A DNA stretch of 64,000 bases. Source: Paenibacillus oralis (GTDB taxonomy: Bacteria > Bacillota > Bacilli > Paenibacillales > Paenibacillaceae). Shown here one piece after another: positions 1-9,747 of the stretch. The stretch covers positions 3,430,304 to 3,494,303 of the forward strand of contig NZ_RRCN01000001.1 in NCBI RefSeq assembly GCF_003863965.1. Direction: 5' to 3'. A program made the translations under genes and the position numbers. Under the pieces are notes generated by a model. That model saw only the letters and a list, made by a program, of their open reading frames with translations, did not search any database and was not told where the DNA came from. Position 1 is the first letter of the stretch; every line of letters begins with the position of its first letter.

Positions 1-690
1 ATGTTCGGATTTATGTACGCGTGCATCTGGATCGGGCTGGGAAAGGACCACTCGCTGGGAGAATACGGTACGCAGGGGATGGTGAATTACATCACTTTCA
101 CCCAGGCGTGTCTCTGGATCACCAGTTTCATCACGGGCGGGCTCGGCATCCCCCAATCCGTCAGGACCGGGCAAATCGCGCTTGACCTGATGCGTCCCGT
201 TCATCTGTTCAGCCATGCGATGGCCAGGGAATGGGGGCAAATCGCCTACCAGTTCGTTTACAAATCCATCCCGATTTATCTCCTGTATTTCTTCGTTTTT
301 TCACTGCAAGTTCCAAATCAATGGACCGCCATGCTGTACACTGTGTTAGGGCTGCTCGGAGCCTCCTATCTGTCGATTTGCATAAACTATTTGATCGGCG
401 TAAGCGCCTTGTGGACGACGGAATCGTCCTGGTTGTATTGGGCCAACAGCGCGCTTATTAATTTGCTTGCCGGATTTTTTATTCCGCTGGAATGGCTGCC
501 CGGGCCGCTGGAAAACCTCGCCTGGATGTCGCCTTATCCCTACCTGCTGTACGTTCCCACAACGATTTATCTCGGAACCGGAAGCGGCTCCGCCTTATGG
601 GGAACGCTGCTTTGGTGCGTCCTGATGACCGTTTGCTGTCTGCTGGCGACCCGGCTGCTGCGGCGGAAAGTGGAGGTGCAGGGCGGATGA
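1..690 (+). CDS. ABC-2 type permease, 5' truncated by window edge
   Basis: This is a membrane subunit of an uncharacterised ABC exporter of the COG4587 kind, paired with the permease and ATPase that follow. About five hydrophobic segments are visible, with the conserved amphipathic stretch TGQIALDLMRPVH between the first two. Members of the family normally have about 260 residues and begin with one more membrane segment, so the ATG at base 1 is probably internal and the true start lies before the window. The stop codon overlaps the ATG of the next gene (ATGA), which indicates translational coupling in one operon. The substrate cannot be read from the sequence. Confidence 0.8.
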   Translation: MFGFMYACIWIGLGKDHSLGEYGTQGMVNYITFTQACLWITSFITGGLGIPQSVRTGQIALDLMRPVHLFSHAMAREWGQIAYQFVYKSIPIYLLYFFVFSLQVPNQWTAMLYTVLGLLGASYLSICINYLIGVSALWTTESSWLYWANSALINLLAGFFIPLEWLPGPLENLAWMSPYPYLLYVPTTIYLGTGSGSALWGTLLWCVLMTVCCLLATRLLRRKVEVQGG

Positions 691-1631
691 ACGAGAGGAA
701 GGGGCCTGGCGCTGAGAACGGGAAGAAGCCTAAGAGCAGGATGGGCGGCACACGCGAAATCGATGGTAACATTAGCAGCGGCGGCGACCGCAGTGCGAGC
801 GTCACTACCGGTCCGAACCGGTTCATCGGCGCGAAGCCGGCGTCATGGCTGAACTTGTACCGGCTGCTGATCCGCACGAGCATAAAAAGCCGGATGCAGT
901 ACAAATTCAATTTTTTGCTGGGTACGGTGCTGGCCGCGTTGATCCAGATTTCCGAGTTTCTGATGATCGCGATCGTTCTGGACAAGTTCGGCGCAATACA
1001 GGGCTGGTCGGTTTACGAGATCGGGTATCTGTTTGCGGTGATGACGTTGTCCAAAACGCTGTACCGCACGTTTGCCGAGGAGGTGCACCATCTGGAAAAA
1101 TACCTGGTCGGCGGAGAGCTCGACCAGCTATTGACGCGGCCGATGCCGGTGCTGCTCGCTTTAATGCCGCAGAACTTCCGGCTGATGCCCGGCGAACTGC
1201 TGCAGGGTGGTTTTATCCTGTGCTGGTCGCTCGGCGCAATGATGCATAGCGGACAAGTCGGCTGGACCGCGGTGCCGTTTACGCTGTTCATTATCGTTAC
1301 CGGCGCGGTCATTTTGTTTTCTATCGGACTCGCCACGGCTACGCTCGGTTTCTGGACGACTCGCATCAGCGAACTGCAAAATTTCACCGAGGATGCAGCC
1401 CACACGGCGGCGCGCTACCCGCTCACCTTGTATCCGAAGTGGATGTCTTCGCTATTTTTGTTCGTGATCCCGGTCGGCTTTGTGAATTATGTACCTTCGC
1501 TCTATATTTTGCGGGGCGAATGGGGGCTGTGGATCCTTGCGGCGACGGCGGGGGCAGCGGCGGTTTGTCTGGCCGCCAGCTTAAGGTTCTGGCAGTTTGG
1601 CATCACCAAGTATCAGAGCACGGGGAGCTAA
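687..1631 (+). CDS. ABC-2 type permease (COG3694/DUF990-like)
   Basis: This is the second membrane subunit of the same exporter. The start is placed at the ATG overlapping the upstream stop; the frame is open further upstream but only as an overlap with the first permease. The first 50 or so residues are hydrophilic and rich in Gly, Lys and Ser, longer than is usual for the family. They are followed by about six membrane segments and the characteristic cytoplasmic stretch YLVGGELDQLLTRPMPV, which is the permease counterpart of the LDLMRP stretch in the preceding protein. The ATPase gene follows after a 65-bp tandem repeat. The exported substrate is unknown. Confidence 0.85.
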   Translation: MNERKGPGAENGKKPKSRMGGTREIDGNISSGGDRSASVTTGPNRFIGAKPASWLNLYRLLIRTSIKSRMQYKFNFLLGTVLAALIQISEFLMIAIVLDKFGAIQGWSVYEIGYLFAVMTLSKTLYRTFAEEVHHLEKYLVGGELDQLLTRPMPVLLALMPQNFRLMPGELLQGGFILCWSLGAMMHSGQVGWTAVPFTLFIIVTGAVILFSIGLATATLGFWTTRISELQNFTEDAAHTAARYPLTLYPKWMSSLFLFVIPVGFVNYVPSLYILRGEWGLWILAATAGAAAVCLAASLRFWQFGITKYQSTGS

Positions 1632-1887
1632 GCTTATGCTTACGATACAAGTTTTGTACGAAGCCTATGCTGACGAAGTGATGCTCACAAAACTAAGTTT
1701 ATGCTTACGATGCAAGTTTTGTATGAAGTCTATGCTGACGAAGTGATGCTCACAAAACTAAGCTTATGCTTACGATGCAAGTTTTGTACGAAGTCTATGC
1801 TGACGAAGCGATGCTCACAAAACTAAGCTTATGCTTACGATGCAAGTTTTGTACGAAGTCTATGCTGACGAAGCGATGCTCACAAAA
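1628..1887 (+). repeat. 65-bp tandem repeat, four abutting copies
   Basis: Four direct copies start at 1628, 1693, 1758 and 1823 with no spacer. Copies 3 and 4 look identical, and copies 1 and 2 differ from them at a few positions. Each unit contains the arms AAGTTTTGT and ACAAAACT, which can form a hairpin, and a shorter internal repetition of ATGCT and ACGA. The array begins in the stop region of the second permease gene and ends just before the Shine-Dalgarno sequence of the ATPase gene, so it sits inside the transporter operon. It is not a multiple of three and has no coding character. Confidence 0.95.
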
Positions 1888-1906
1888 CTTTTAGGAGGCG
1901 CGGATC

Positions 1907-2905
1907 ATGATCGAAGCCAGCCATTTATATAAGGAGTTCAAAACGCCTGTCGTACGCGAGGGAAAGCTGTCCGGACTGCGCACGCTGTTTTCGCGGGAAT
2001 ACCGGTTGAAAGAGGCGGTTCGGGGCATCAGCTTTAACATCGAGCGCGGGGAGTTCGTCGGTTACATCGGGCCCAACGGCGCGGGCAAGTCGACGACGAT
2101 CAAAATGCTCACCGGCATTCTGCACCCGACCTCAGGCACGGTTACGGTCGGCGGCCTGAACCCCCACCGCGACCGGCGGCGGGCCGTCCGCAGGTTGGGC
2201 GTCGTGTTCGGGCAGCGCAGCCAGCTGTGGTGGGATTTGCCCGTAAAGGATTCGTACGACATCCTGGCAGAAATGTACGGCGTAAGCCCGGCGGAAAAAC
2301 GGGAGCGTCTGGACCGGTTTGCCGAGCTGCTGGATCTGCGCGAATTTTGGATGACGCCGGTGCGCAAGCTGTCGCTGGGCCAGCGGATGCGGGCCGACAT
2401 TTCGGCCGCCATGCTGCACGATCCGGATCTGCTGTTCCTTGATGAGCCGACGATCGGCCTTGATGTGCACGCCAAACGCAACATCCGGCAGTTTTTGCAA
2501 ACCTTAAACAAGGACTTCGGGAAAACGATTCTGCTCACCACGCACGACATGGACGATATTGAGCAGCTGTGCAGCCGCGTGATGGTCATCAATCACGGGC
2601 AGCTCGCCTATGACGGGACGATCCGCTCGCTGCGGGACATGATCGGCTTGCCGACGGTCATCCGCGTAAAGTTCCGGGGCGGGTTTCGGGTGCCGGAGGA
2701 ATGGAGAGAAGAGGCGACCGACCCATCCGGCCTGCCGTTTCGCGTAACCAGCATAGAGGAGAACACGGTCGTCATCGAAGCGGATCGGCGCGAGATCGGC
2801 ACCATGGAGATCATCCGGGAGCTTGGCAATTGGGGAGAAATCGACGATGTCGACATGGAGGAGCCCGATTTCGAGGAGGTCATCCGCAGTTTTTCGGCGT
2901 CGTAG
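1907..2905 (+). CDS. ABC transporter ATP-binding protein (COG4586-like)
   Basis: This 332-residue nucleotide-binding subunit powers the two ABC-2 permeases upstream. Walker A is GPNGAGKST, the signature is LSLGQRMR, Walker B is DLLFLDEPTIGLD, and the switch histidine lies in TTHDMDDIEQL. As in COG4586 proteins, the N-terminus carries an insertion between the first strand and Walker A (residues about 10 to 35), and a C-terminal domain of about 90 residues follows the ATPase fold. The ATG is preceded by AGGAGG at 1894-1899. The 260-bp tandem repeat between the permease and this gene is unusual for a coupled operon and could affect how much ATPase is made. Confidence 0.9.
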   Translation: MIEASHLYKEFKTPVVREGKLSGLRTLFSREYRLKEAVRGISFNIERGEFVGYIGPNGAGKSTTIKMLTGILHPTSGTVTVGGLNPHRDRRRAVRRLGVVFGQRSQLWWDLPVKDSYDILAEMYGVSPAEKRERLDRFAELLDLREFWMTPVRKLSLGQRMRADISAAMLHDPDLLFLDEPTIGLDVHAKRNIRQFLQTLNKDFGKTILLTTHDMDDIEQLCSRVMVINHGQLAYDGTIRSLRDMIGLPTVIRVKFRGGFRVPEEWREEATDPSGLPFRVTSIEENTVVIEADRREIGTMEIIRELGNWGEIDDVDMEEPDFEEVIRSFSAS

Positions 2906-3022
2906 GTTGCGGGCGGCTGCTGGCAGTGGTGACTAGTAGACGATTCTGGAAATAACGTTAGCATGATGGCAAGTGAAGACTTGAGAAAACGGCAAAATTA
3001 GTCTATTGAAGATCTCGGGTGA

Positions 3023-3223
3023 CAACATAAAGGAAAAAAAGGGCGCTATTTCAGTGATATCCCCTATGTTGCGTAGAATAGAGGAATTTTATGGCGTTAT
3101 TTTCACGATTTAGTGGCGAAAGGCAGCCTTTCGACCTGTTCATCGAAAAATAAGACCCAAAAGTTCCCCTATGGTGATGAATAGGCTCAAATTCGGAAAA
3201 TAAGACCCTAAAGTTCCGCTATT
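3023..3223. repeat. Family A four-unit intergenic element, copy A1
   Basis: Four copies of a 28-bp unit are recognisable: minus at 3023-3050, plus at 3077-3104, minus at 3145-3172 and minus at 3196-3223. In plus orientation the unit begins AATAGNGG and ends TTATTTTC. Unit starts are 54, 68 and 51 bp apart. The element is in the 915-bp gap between the ABC exporter operon and the VOC gene. The remainder of that gap (2906-3022, 3224-3481 and 3666-3820) shows no gene or signal that I recognise. Confidence 0.8.
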
Positions 3224-3481
3224 TTATGGGACGATTCTGAGCACAAGACTAATATAAAACAAAGTGATCCATGGCCCCCGTCCGCGGATAAGCCATATTA
3301 TTTCCGGATCATTCTACTAGTGCAGCGGGCCAGCGAAGGGCAGCGGCAACAAAGGCGTTAGGAGCTGTGAACACTCTTGCAGTGACAGCTAGTACGGGGA
3401 GTGCTTGTGTAACGACAACTCATGTAACGACGATTGCCTTAGTATTGACTAGTGCTCGGCGGCGGGCCAACCACAAGCGGC

Positions 3482-3665
3482 AAACGGACCTGAGCGACGT
3501 TATTTGTCCCAAAATACGGAGTTTTAATTTCTAACGGACAGAGGTGCACTTATTCACTCAAAAAAGGCTGAAAATGAGCGCTGAAATGCCAAATAAGGTC
3601 TGTGGTGTCCGTTAAATTCTCCAAACTGCTGATTTTGCCGAAATAGCGGCGCTGTAGTCCGTTAG
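3482..3665. repeat. Family B four-unit intergenic element, copy B1
   Basis: Four 28-bp units are arranged plus (3482), plus (3531), minus (3588), minus (3638). Plus units begin with AACGGAC preceded by CT or A and carry TTATT near the end; minus units end GTCCGTTA. The start offsets are 0, 49, 106 and 156, within one base of those in the two other family B copies. The nested symmetry lets a single strand fold into a long interrupted hairpin. No open reading frame is associated with it. Confidence 0.85.
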
Positions 3666-3820
3666 AATCGGCAGACGGCCGACGTTTGGGATAGGTGAAG
3701 CCCAGTCTCGGATAGATATAGCCAATCTCCCATAAACTATGTCCGAGCGAAGGAAAATTACCGAAAGGAAGCCGGCTATGAGTTACGAAGCGATAGTTAC
3801 AAAGTGATAGGAGTGAAAAA

Positions 3821-4213
3821 GTGAAGAAGATAGGGCATGTTACGTTGCTGGTGAAAAATTACGCTGAAGCGATTGAGTTCTACACGAAGAAGGCAGGCTT
3901 CGTCCTGCTGACGGACAACGCGTTCGGAGGCGGGATGCGTTGGGTGACCGCCGCTCCGTCTCAGGACGCCGGAACGGCGATCGTTTTCGTCGAGGCCGAC
4001 ACGGCGGACAAAGCGGCCAAAGTCGGCAGCCAAGCGGCAGGCCACGTTTTCCTGGCCGTTCAGACCGAGGATTGCTACCGCGATTACAAGCACATGAAGG
4101 CAAACGGGGTCAATTTTTTCGGTGAGCCAAAGGAAGTGCCGTGGGGGATCGAGGTCGTATTCGAGGATCTTTACGGAAATCGTCTGGACCTGGTCCAACA
4201 TAACGGAATGTGA
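3821..4213 (+). CDS. VOC (glyoxalase/bleomycin-resistance fold) protein
   Basis: This is a 130-residue single-module VOC protein with the paired beta-alpha-beta-beta-beta layout. It opens KKIGHVTLLVKNYAEAIEFY and closes with the strand VVFEDLYGNRLDLVQ, both typical of the superfamily. His near residue 5 and Glu/Asp near the C-terminus could be metal ligands, as in glyoxalase-like members. The start codon is GTG with AGGAG nine bases upstream. The reaction cannot be predicted, since the superfamily includes isomerases, dioxygenases and drug-binding proteins. It is monocistronic, with repeat elements upstream and a bidirectional terminator downstream. Confidence 0.85.
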   Translation: MKKIGHVTLLVKNYAEAIEFYTKKAGFVLLTDNAFGGGMRWVTAAPSQDAGTAIVFVEADTADKAAKVGSQAAGHVFLAVQTEDCYRDYKHMKANGVNFFGEPKEVPWGIEVVFEDLYGNRLDLVQHNGM

Positions 4214-4227
4214 AAAAAACACAAGAC

Positions 4228-4258
4228 GGCCATGGTTCGAATCCCTCGAACCATGGCC
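4228..4258. terminator. Bidirectional intrinsic terminator
   Basis: A perfect 13-bp stem (GGCCATGGTTCGA with its complement) encloses a 5-base loop between the convergent VOC and protease genes. An A-run at 4213-4219 supplies the U-run for the minus strand, and a shorter T-run follows on the plus strand. Confidence 0.8.
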
Positions 4259-4272
4259 GCTTGCGTTTTTGC

Positions 4273-7200
4273 TTACTTGATTTTGATCGTGTGAACGGCG
4301 GAGCCGGTGGCGCCGTCATCATCGGTGACCGTCAGCGTGACGGTATAGGTTCCGGCGCGGTCAAAGCGGTGCTTCACTTTCGCGCCGGACGCGCTGCCGC
4401 CATCGCTGAACTGCCAGCTGTAGCTGACGATGCTGCCGTCCTCGTCCGAGGAACGTCTGCCGTCGAATTCAACCTGCTTTCTTTTCTGCGCGCTATTAGC
4501 GGCCTTGATCACGGCTTTGGGCGCCAGATTATCGTCCGGCGGATTTTGCCCGGGGTCATCCGGGTTCTCCCCGGGGTCTTCGCCCGGATCTTCACCCGGC
4601 GGGTTGCCGCCCGGCGCGGCGACGAACAATCGGCCCGGGGCCTGGAAGTCGCCTTCGTTCCCGGCTTTATCTCGCACGCTGACGACGATCACCCCGCCGT
4701 CAAGCACAAGCGATGCCGGCGTGACATAAACGCCTTCATAATGCCCCGGCGCGGTTTCGTCCAGCGCGATTCCGCTGCCGCCGCTGCTCGCCAGCGAAAC
4801 CGGCAGTTCGACGCGGAATGAGGCTTCCAGCCCCGGAACGCTGTCAAAAGATACAGCGAGCGCCTTGCCGGCCGTCAAATGCACGTCTTCGGCCGGGGAA
4901 AGGCCCGTGATTTCGGGCAGCTCGAGATCGACATAGACGGCCCGGGTGACCGTCGTTTCGTTGCCGGCCAGGTCGGTGGCCGTGACCGTAACGAGATTTT
5001 CGCCGGCATTAATCAGCAAACGGTGGGCGAAGGAACCCGCGTCTCCGGCGGTAACCTCTGCCCCGTTAACGGTTAGCTTGCTCAGATATTCGTCCAGCGC
5101 AGCTCCGGCCACATTCAGCACTTCCGAATTGGTGCGGAATCCGTCCTGCGGCGAAATGACGTCGAGCTGCGGTGCGGCGTTGTCGAGCGTCACCGTCAAC
5201 GGGAGCGAACGGTCGGTCGTTTTGCCGTTGACGACGACCTCCGCGCTCAGCTCGTTCACGCCGGAATGCAGTTCGATATTCAAACTGAACTGCCCGTTTT
5301 TCACGGCCGCCGTACCGGCTGGTTCCGTGCCGTTGTACAGCTGAACCGTCGCTTCATTCGCCGGTGACGTTCCCGTTACGGCAATCGTCGGCTGATTCGT
5401 AAAGGAGCCGGCTGTCGGCGAGGTAATGACCGGCGCGTTCACCGGGTAGCGCACGATGGCGCGGATCATGATGTTGCCGTCTTCCTCGTCCGTCTGGCTC
5501 CAGACGCCGCTGACCCGCTGCCAGCTGCGGCTGGCGTTCGGACCGTTTTCATCGGCCGCCAACCCCGGCGCGCTGGTGCCCGCCAACGTTTGGATATACA
5601 CGATGTAGAAATCGCCTTCGACCGTCACCGGCTCCGGCAGCGCAAGCGTCGTCCACTGGTCGTTGCGCAGCGCCGTGCCGTCAAACGGTCCCGCAAGCTG
5701 GCGGCCCGGCGAGCCGTCAGGTCCGGAGGCGTCGAATACGGCATACTGGAACGCCGTTCCGCCCGGTACGGGAAATTCCTCGTTCCAGAACCGGATGGAG
5801 GCTCCAGTCACTTGCGCCGCGCCGGATTCCGGCGTCATCCGCACCGCCCAGGCGTTGCCTGCCGCGTTAAACGACCAGGCGTTTTCCGCCGTGCCGTCGT
5901 CGTAGCCGATTTCACCCGGCAGGCCGATAAACGGCTTCAGCGCGAGCGATCCGTCGGCGCTGCCGTCCGGCGGCACGGTCACGGCGATCGTGCCGCTGTA
6001 ATAGTCGCTCGCCGTCACCGACAGCGTGTACGTTCCTTCCAGCACCTCCAGCGAGAAGCCGCCGTCCTCTCCAGTACGTTGCGGGGCGATCGTCGCGTCC
6101 TCAAGCACGGTTACGGCAGCGTCTACGATCGGCTCGCCGCTGCGTTCGTCGGTAATCGTGCCGGTAATTTGCCCTTTCGGGATCGCCTGCAAATTGAAGT
6201 TGGCTTTCGCGCTCTTCTGATCTTCAATCTTGACCGGCAACGTTTGCGGGGAATAGCCGTAGGCCTCCGCTTTCAGCGTATAATCGCCGGCCACATGGGT
6301 CAGGCTGTATTTTCCGGACGCGGGGTCCGTTTTTACGGAACGTCCCGTTTCCACCACCGTCACGGTCGCGCTGGCCGGCAGGCTGCTGACGCCGGCTTCG
6401 CCGCTGCCCTGCGCTTTGCCGGCCGCTTCGTTATATTCGCTTTTGGTGGTGCGGATCAGCTTGTAGGCGGGACCGGGTTTGTCCGCCTTGGATTTTTGCG
6501 GGGCGATCTCGTCAACCACGTCTTGGGCAGCCTTCGTTTCCGGCGTATTCACGCTGAGCACCTGAACGTTGTCGATATACCAGCCCGCTTTCGTGACGCT
6601 GTTATCCGTCTTCAGCCGGAAACGGATTTTCGCCGCTCCGCCGGCATATTCGTCCAGGCTGTAGTACACCGGGCTCCACTGTTTGCCGTTCGTGCTGTGC
6701 GAATATCTGCCCAACTGGGCCCAGGTCGCGCCGCCGTCGGAGCTGGCTTCCACGTATCCGAAGTCATAGCCCCCTTCGATTTCAAACCAGTGGTCGAAGG
6801 CCAGTGTGGCGTTGTCCACTCCGCTCAGATCGATGGCGGGAGACACGAGCGAGTAATCCGCTCCATTCGCGTACGTATCGTCGAGATCCGTGCCCCAGAC
6901 GTTCGGGGGAGATACGGCGCTGCTCGGGCCGGGGGCGGACGGTCTGCCGCGTTCCCATTCGTCCTGCGTGCCGCTATGAGTCCAGCCGCCGTCGTCGCCG
7001 CCGTCAAAATCGTCGCTGAACAGGCTGACCGGACGTTCGATCGTCAACGCGACTTCGTTCGATTTTTCGCTTTCGTTGCCGCTGTAATCGATCGCGGTGA
7101 CGGCGTAGTAATACGTGGCGCCGGTCACGGTGGACGCGTCCGTATAAGCTGTTTCCGCCGTCGTGGTGATCGCTTCGTATCCCGTTCCCGAAGTTACGGA

Positions 7201-9738
7201 GCGGTATACGGTGTATTCCTTCACATCCTCATCGGCCGAGGCGGACCAGGAAAGCTCCGCGCTGCCGACGAAATTGACGGAACCGCTGAGCCCGACGGGA
7301 GCCGCCGGAGCGACGTTGTCCGGAGCTTGCAGCGACAGGTCGTCAAGGTACCAGCCGGCTTTTTGCACCGAACCGTCGGTCGTTAAATTGAATTGCAGAT
7401 AAACTTGCTGGCCGGCATAAGGGCGAAGGTCGATATATTGCGTTTTCCAGCCGCCGCTCGTTCCCGTAAATTCGGCCACCGGCGCGAAAGCGTAATCGCT
7501 GTCTTCGGAGGCGATATACACCGTGCCGAAATCCCGGTTATTTTCAAGATCGTACCAATGTTTAAAAGAAAGCAGCGCCCCTTCCGGGCTTCCGGTTAGA
7601 TCGATCGGAGGCGCCAGCAGGTAGGAGTTGGCGTTGGCGGCGTAAGTGCCGGTCAGGTTCGTCGCGTACACTTTTTCCCCGGAATGGGCGCTGCCCGGGC
7701 CGCTAACCGGCGTTCCCCAGGCCCACGTGTTTCCGGTTCCGCCGGTCAAGTACCCGATCACATCGGTCTCGAAATCCTGCTCGTATCCAGGCTGAATTCC
7801 GGCCGACACGGTTACGGAATACGGGTCGCTGTCAAAGCCGTTGCCCCCGTAATCGCTGACCCTAATGTAATATTCGAGCCCAGCGGTTCCGACCAGAAAG
7901 GACGGGACGGTGGCTTCATAGACGCCGTCCTGGCTCGTGCCCGACACGCGCGTCGCCGGCAGGTATAAATAATGGCTGGTTCCCGCCTCCCGGGCGTAAA
8001 ATTCAACCGAAGTCACGGCGATATTGTCGGTCACATGGGCGGTTAACGTTAGGTCGAAACCTTCATATATTAAGGAAGGCGGAGTATGCTCCAGCACCGG
8101 CTCTTCGAAATCGTCGCCGGCGGTTGCGACCCGGCCGGACACCGTTCCGACCCCTTCGAGCACGGAACCGACGGCGTCCAGCGCGTTGACGATGCCATGG
8201 CCGTACCCGTTGTTCGGCGTGCTCGGGAACCGGCTGTCCGTGCGCGGCGCCGCCGTGTCGGTCAGGATTTGTTCGAGATCGTCCACCGTCAGCGAATGGT
8301 TGGCCTGCAGCAGCAGCGCGGCGATCGCGGTCGTATGCGGGCCGGCCATCGACGTGCCGTTCCAGCCGCCTTCATAATCGCCGCCGGGTACGGAGGAGCG
8401 GATGTTGACGCCCGGCGCGGAAACCTCCGGCTTGATCTCGCCGTAAGGAGAAGGACCTAGCAGGGAGAAAGCGGCCAGGTTGCGGTTGATGTCTGTCGCC
8501 CCTGTAGCGAACGACTCCGGATAATTAGCCGGATTGGCGACGGAGCCGGGCCCACCCGGATTGGTTAAGGTCGTATTCCCGGCTGAAAATTCAGGGAAAA
8601 TCTGCGCGTCCCGCCAGGCTTGTACGACTGGACGGTACCATTCGTCCAGTCCCGGGCCGCCGCCCCACGAGTTGTTGACAACGTCGGGAGCGAGCTCGGG
8701 ATGGAGGTTTCCTTCCGCGTCCACCGGAGCGAGCAGCCATTGCCCGCCGTCCAGGATGATGGCGTCGGTGGTCGACGGGTTAAAAATGCGCACCGCGATC
8801 CATTTTGCCCCGGGCGCTACGCCGATCTGGTTCGAGCCGTCCGGCTCCGATCCGACCATCGTGCCCATCGTGTGGGTGCCGTGCCCGTTGGTATCCGCCG
8901 GCAGCGAGGCGTGGCTGTGCGGATCGTACCAGTTCAGCTCGGGATCGACGATGTTTCCGGACGCGTCGAACCCGCGCCATTTAGCGCGCAAAGCCGGATG
9001 GGTGTATTCCACGCCGGTGTCGAGATTGGCGACGACGATTCCCGATCCGTCAATGCCTTGGGCCCAAACCTCAGGGGCGTTGACCTGGGCGATGTTCCAT
9101 TCGACGCTGCTCGGCTTGACGGCCGCCCCTCCGGCATTATCGGCCGCGGCATCCTTGACGGATGTCCCTTGACCGGCCGCCGCCTCCTGCTTGTCGATTT
9201 CCACCTTATCCAGAAACCGTTCTTCGTTGGGGAGAATCTTTTCTACTTCCGGAAACAGGGCGATTTGATCAAGCACCTCTTTTGTGCTTGTCACCGCCAT
9301 GGCGTTTACGATAAAGTAGCTTTTATAATCCTTAACTTCTCCGGACTTTTGCTCCTGCCTCAAATAGTTATCCAGGCTGAACTGGGTGCGTGAAGCCGTT
9401 TCGCGCAGCGCGCTGATGACGGAAGTCCGGGCCGACATTTTGGCGGCCGAAGGCGTCGCTTTTTCGATTGCGGCTTTGTGCAGGGCCAGCTTGGAAACGG
9501 AGGCCGTATCGGTCTGTTCTTTTAATTTGACGAGATAAGTCACGTAATCGTCCTGCTTGAACTGCGTCGTCAGTTTGGCATCGATCTTGGCTTCGGCGAT
9601 GTGCGGCGAGTTGGATTTTAAACTGGTTTTGGCCGCCGCGCCGTTGTTTTCGGCATAGGTCGCAGGAACAAAAGTAAGCACAAGGAGGATCGACATACCG
9701 AGTGAGAAATTTTTACGGAATCTTTTGAATCGGACCAA
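4273..9738 (-). CDS. Secreted multidomain S8 serine protease (bacillopeptidase F-like)
   Basis: This very large extracellular subtilisin-family protease has about 1,820 residues. In order it has a signal peptide, an I9-like propeptide, an S8 catalytic domain (Asp near 242 in NLDTGVEY, His near 292 in GHGTHTMG, Ser near 464 in NGTSMAGPH), a MAM/M6-like beta-sandwich (about 655-810), a fibronectin III domain, a second M6-like sandwich (910-1070), two carboxypeptidase-regulatory-like domains (1115-1265), a beta domain, Ig-like repeats, a Pro/Asp/Gly-rich linker and a C-terminal PKD domain. The S8 plus M6-like arrangement matches bacillopeptidase F, with many added modules. AAAGGGA abuts a GTG at 9747, so the TTG at 9738 (eight bases downstream) is preferred. 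No SLH or sortase signal is visible, so the protein is probably released. Confidence 0.9.
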   Translation of the reverse strand: MVRFKRFRKNFSLGMSILLVLTFVPATYAENNGAAAKTSLKSNSPHIAEAKIDAKLTTQFKQDDYVTYLVKLKEQTDTASVSKLALHKAAIEKATPSAAKMSARTSVISALRETASRTQFSLDNYLRQEQKSGEVKDYKSYFIVNAMAVTSTKEVLDQIALFPEVEKILPNEERFLDKVEIDKQEAAAGQGTSVKDAAADNAGGAAVKPSSVEWNIAQVNAPEVWAQGIDGSGIVVANLDTGVEYTHPALRAKWRGFDASGNIVDPELNWYDPHSHASLPADTNGHGTHTMGTMVGSEPDGSNQIGVAPGAKWIAVRIFNPSTTDAIILDGGQWLLAPVDAEGNLHPELAPDVVNNSWGGGPGLDEWYRPVVQAWRDAQIFPEFSAGNTTLTNPGGPGSVANPANYPESFATGATDINRNLAAFSLLGPSPYGEIKPEVSAPGVNIRSSVPGGDYEGGWNGTSMAGPHTTAIAALLLQANHSLTVDDLEQILTDTAAPRTDSRFPSTPNNGYGHGIVNALDAVGSVLEGVGTVSGRVATAGDDFEEPVLEHTPPSLIYEGFDLTLTAHVTDNIAVTSVEFYAREAGTSHYLYLPATRVSGTSQDGVYEATVPSFLVGTAGLEYYIRVSDYGGNGFDSDPYSVTVSAGIQPGYEQDFETDVIGYLTGGTGNTWAWGTPVSGPGSAHSGEKVYATNLTGTYAANANSYLLAPPIDLTGSPEGALLSFKHWYDLENNRDFGTVYIASEDSDYAFAPVAEFTGTSGGWKTQYIDLRPYAGQQVYLQFNLTTDGSVQKAGWYLDDLSLQAPDNVAPAAPVGLSGSVNFVGSAELSWSASADEDVKEYTVYRSVTSGTGYEAITTTAETAYTDASTVTGATYYYAVTAIDYSGNESEKSNEVALTIERPVSLFSDDFDGGDDGGWTHSGTQDEWERGRPSAPGPSSAVSPPNVWGTDLDDTYANGADYSLVSPAIDLSGVDNATLAFDHWFEIEGGYDFGYVEASSDGGATWAQLGRYSHSTNGKQWSPVYYSLDEYAGGAAKIRFRLKTDNSVTKAGWYIDNVQVLSVNTPETKAAQDVVDEIAPQKSKADKPGPAYKLIRTTKSEYNEAAGKAQGSGEAGVSSLPASATVTVVETGRSVKTDPASGKYSLTHVAGDYTLKAEAYGYSPQTLPVKIEDQKSAKANFNLQAIPKGQITGTITDERSGEPIVDAAVTVLEDATIAPQRTGEDGGFSLEVLEGTYTLSVTASDYYSGTIAVTVPPDGSADGSLALKPFIGLPGEIGYDDGTAENAWSFNAAGNAWAVRMTPESGAAQVTGASIRFWNEEFPVPGGTAFQYAVFDASGPDGSPGRQLAGPFDGTALRNDQWTTLALPEPVTVEGDFYIVYIQTLAGTSAPGLAADENGPNASRSWQRVSGVWSQTDEEDGNIMIRAIVRYPVNAPVITSPTAGSFTNQPTIAVTGTSPANEATVQLYNGTEPAGTAAVKNGQFSLNIELHSGVNELSAEVVVNGKTTDRSLPLTVTLDNAAPQLDVISPQDGFRTNSEVLNVAGAALDEYLSKLTVNGAEVTAGDAGSFAHRLLINAGENLVTVTATDLAGNETTVTRAVYVDLELPEITGLSPAEDVHLTAGKALAVSFDSVPGLEASFRVELPVSLASSGGSGIALDETAPGHYEGVYVTPASLVLDGGVIVVSVRDKAGNEGDFQAPGRLFVAAPGGNPPGEDPGEDPGENPDDPGQNPPDDNLAPKAVIKAANSAQKRKQVEFDGRRSSDEDGSIVSYSWQFSDGGSASGAKVKHRFDRAGTYTVTLTVTDDDGATGSAVHTIKIK

Positions 9739-9747
9739 CTTCTTCAC

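Noticed and set aside
1628..1887. Tandem repeat considered as a CRISPR array
   Set aside because: Units abut directly with no unique spacers, and no cas genes are in the window.
5590..7386. 598-codon open frame opposite the protease
   Set aside because: It is antisense to strongly supported protease domains, has a skewed Arg/Val composition and no ribosome site; it is a by-product of GC-rich codon use.
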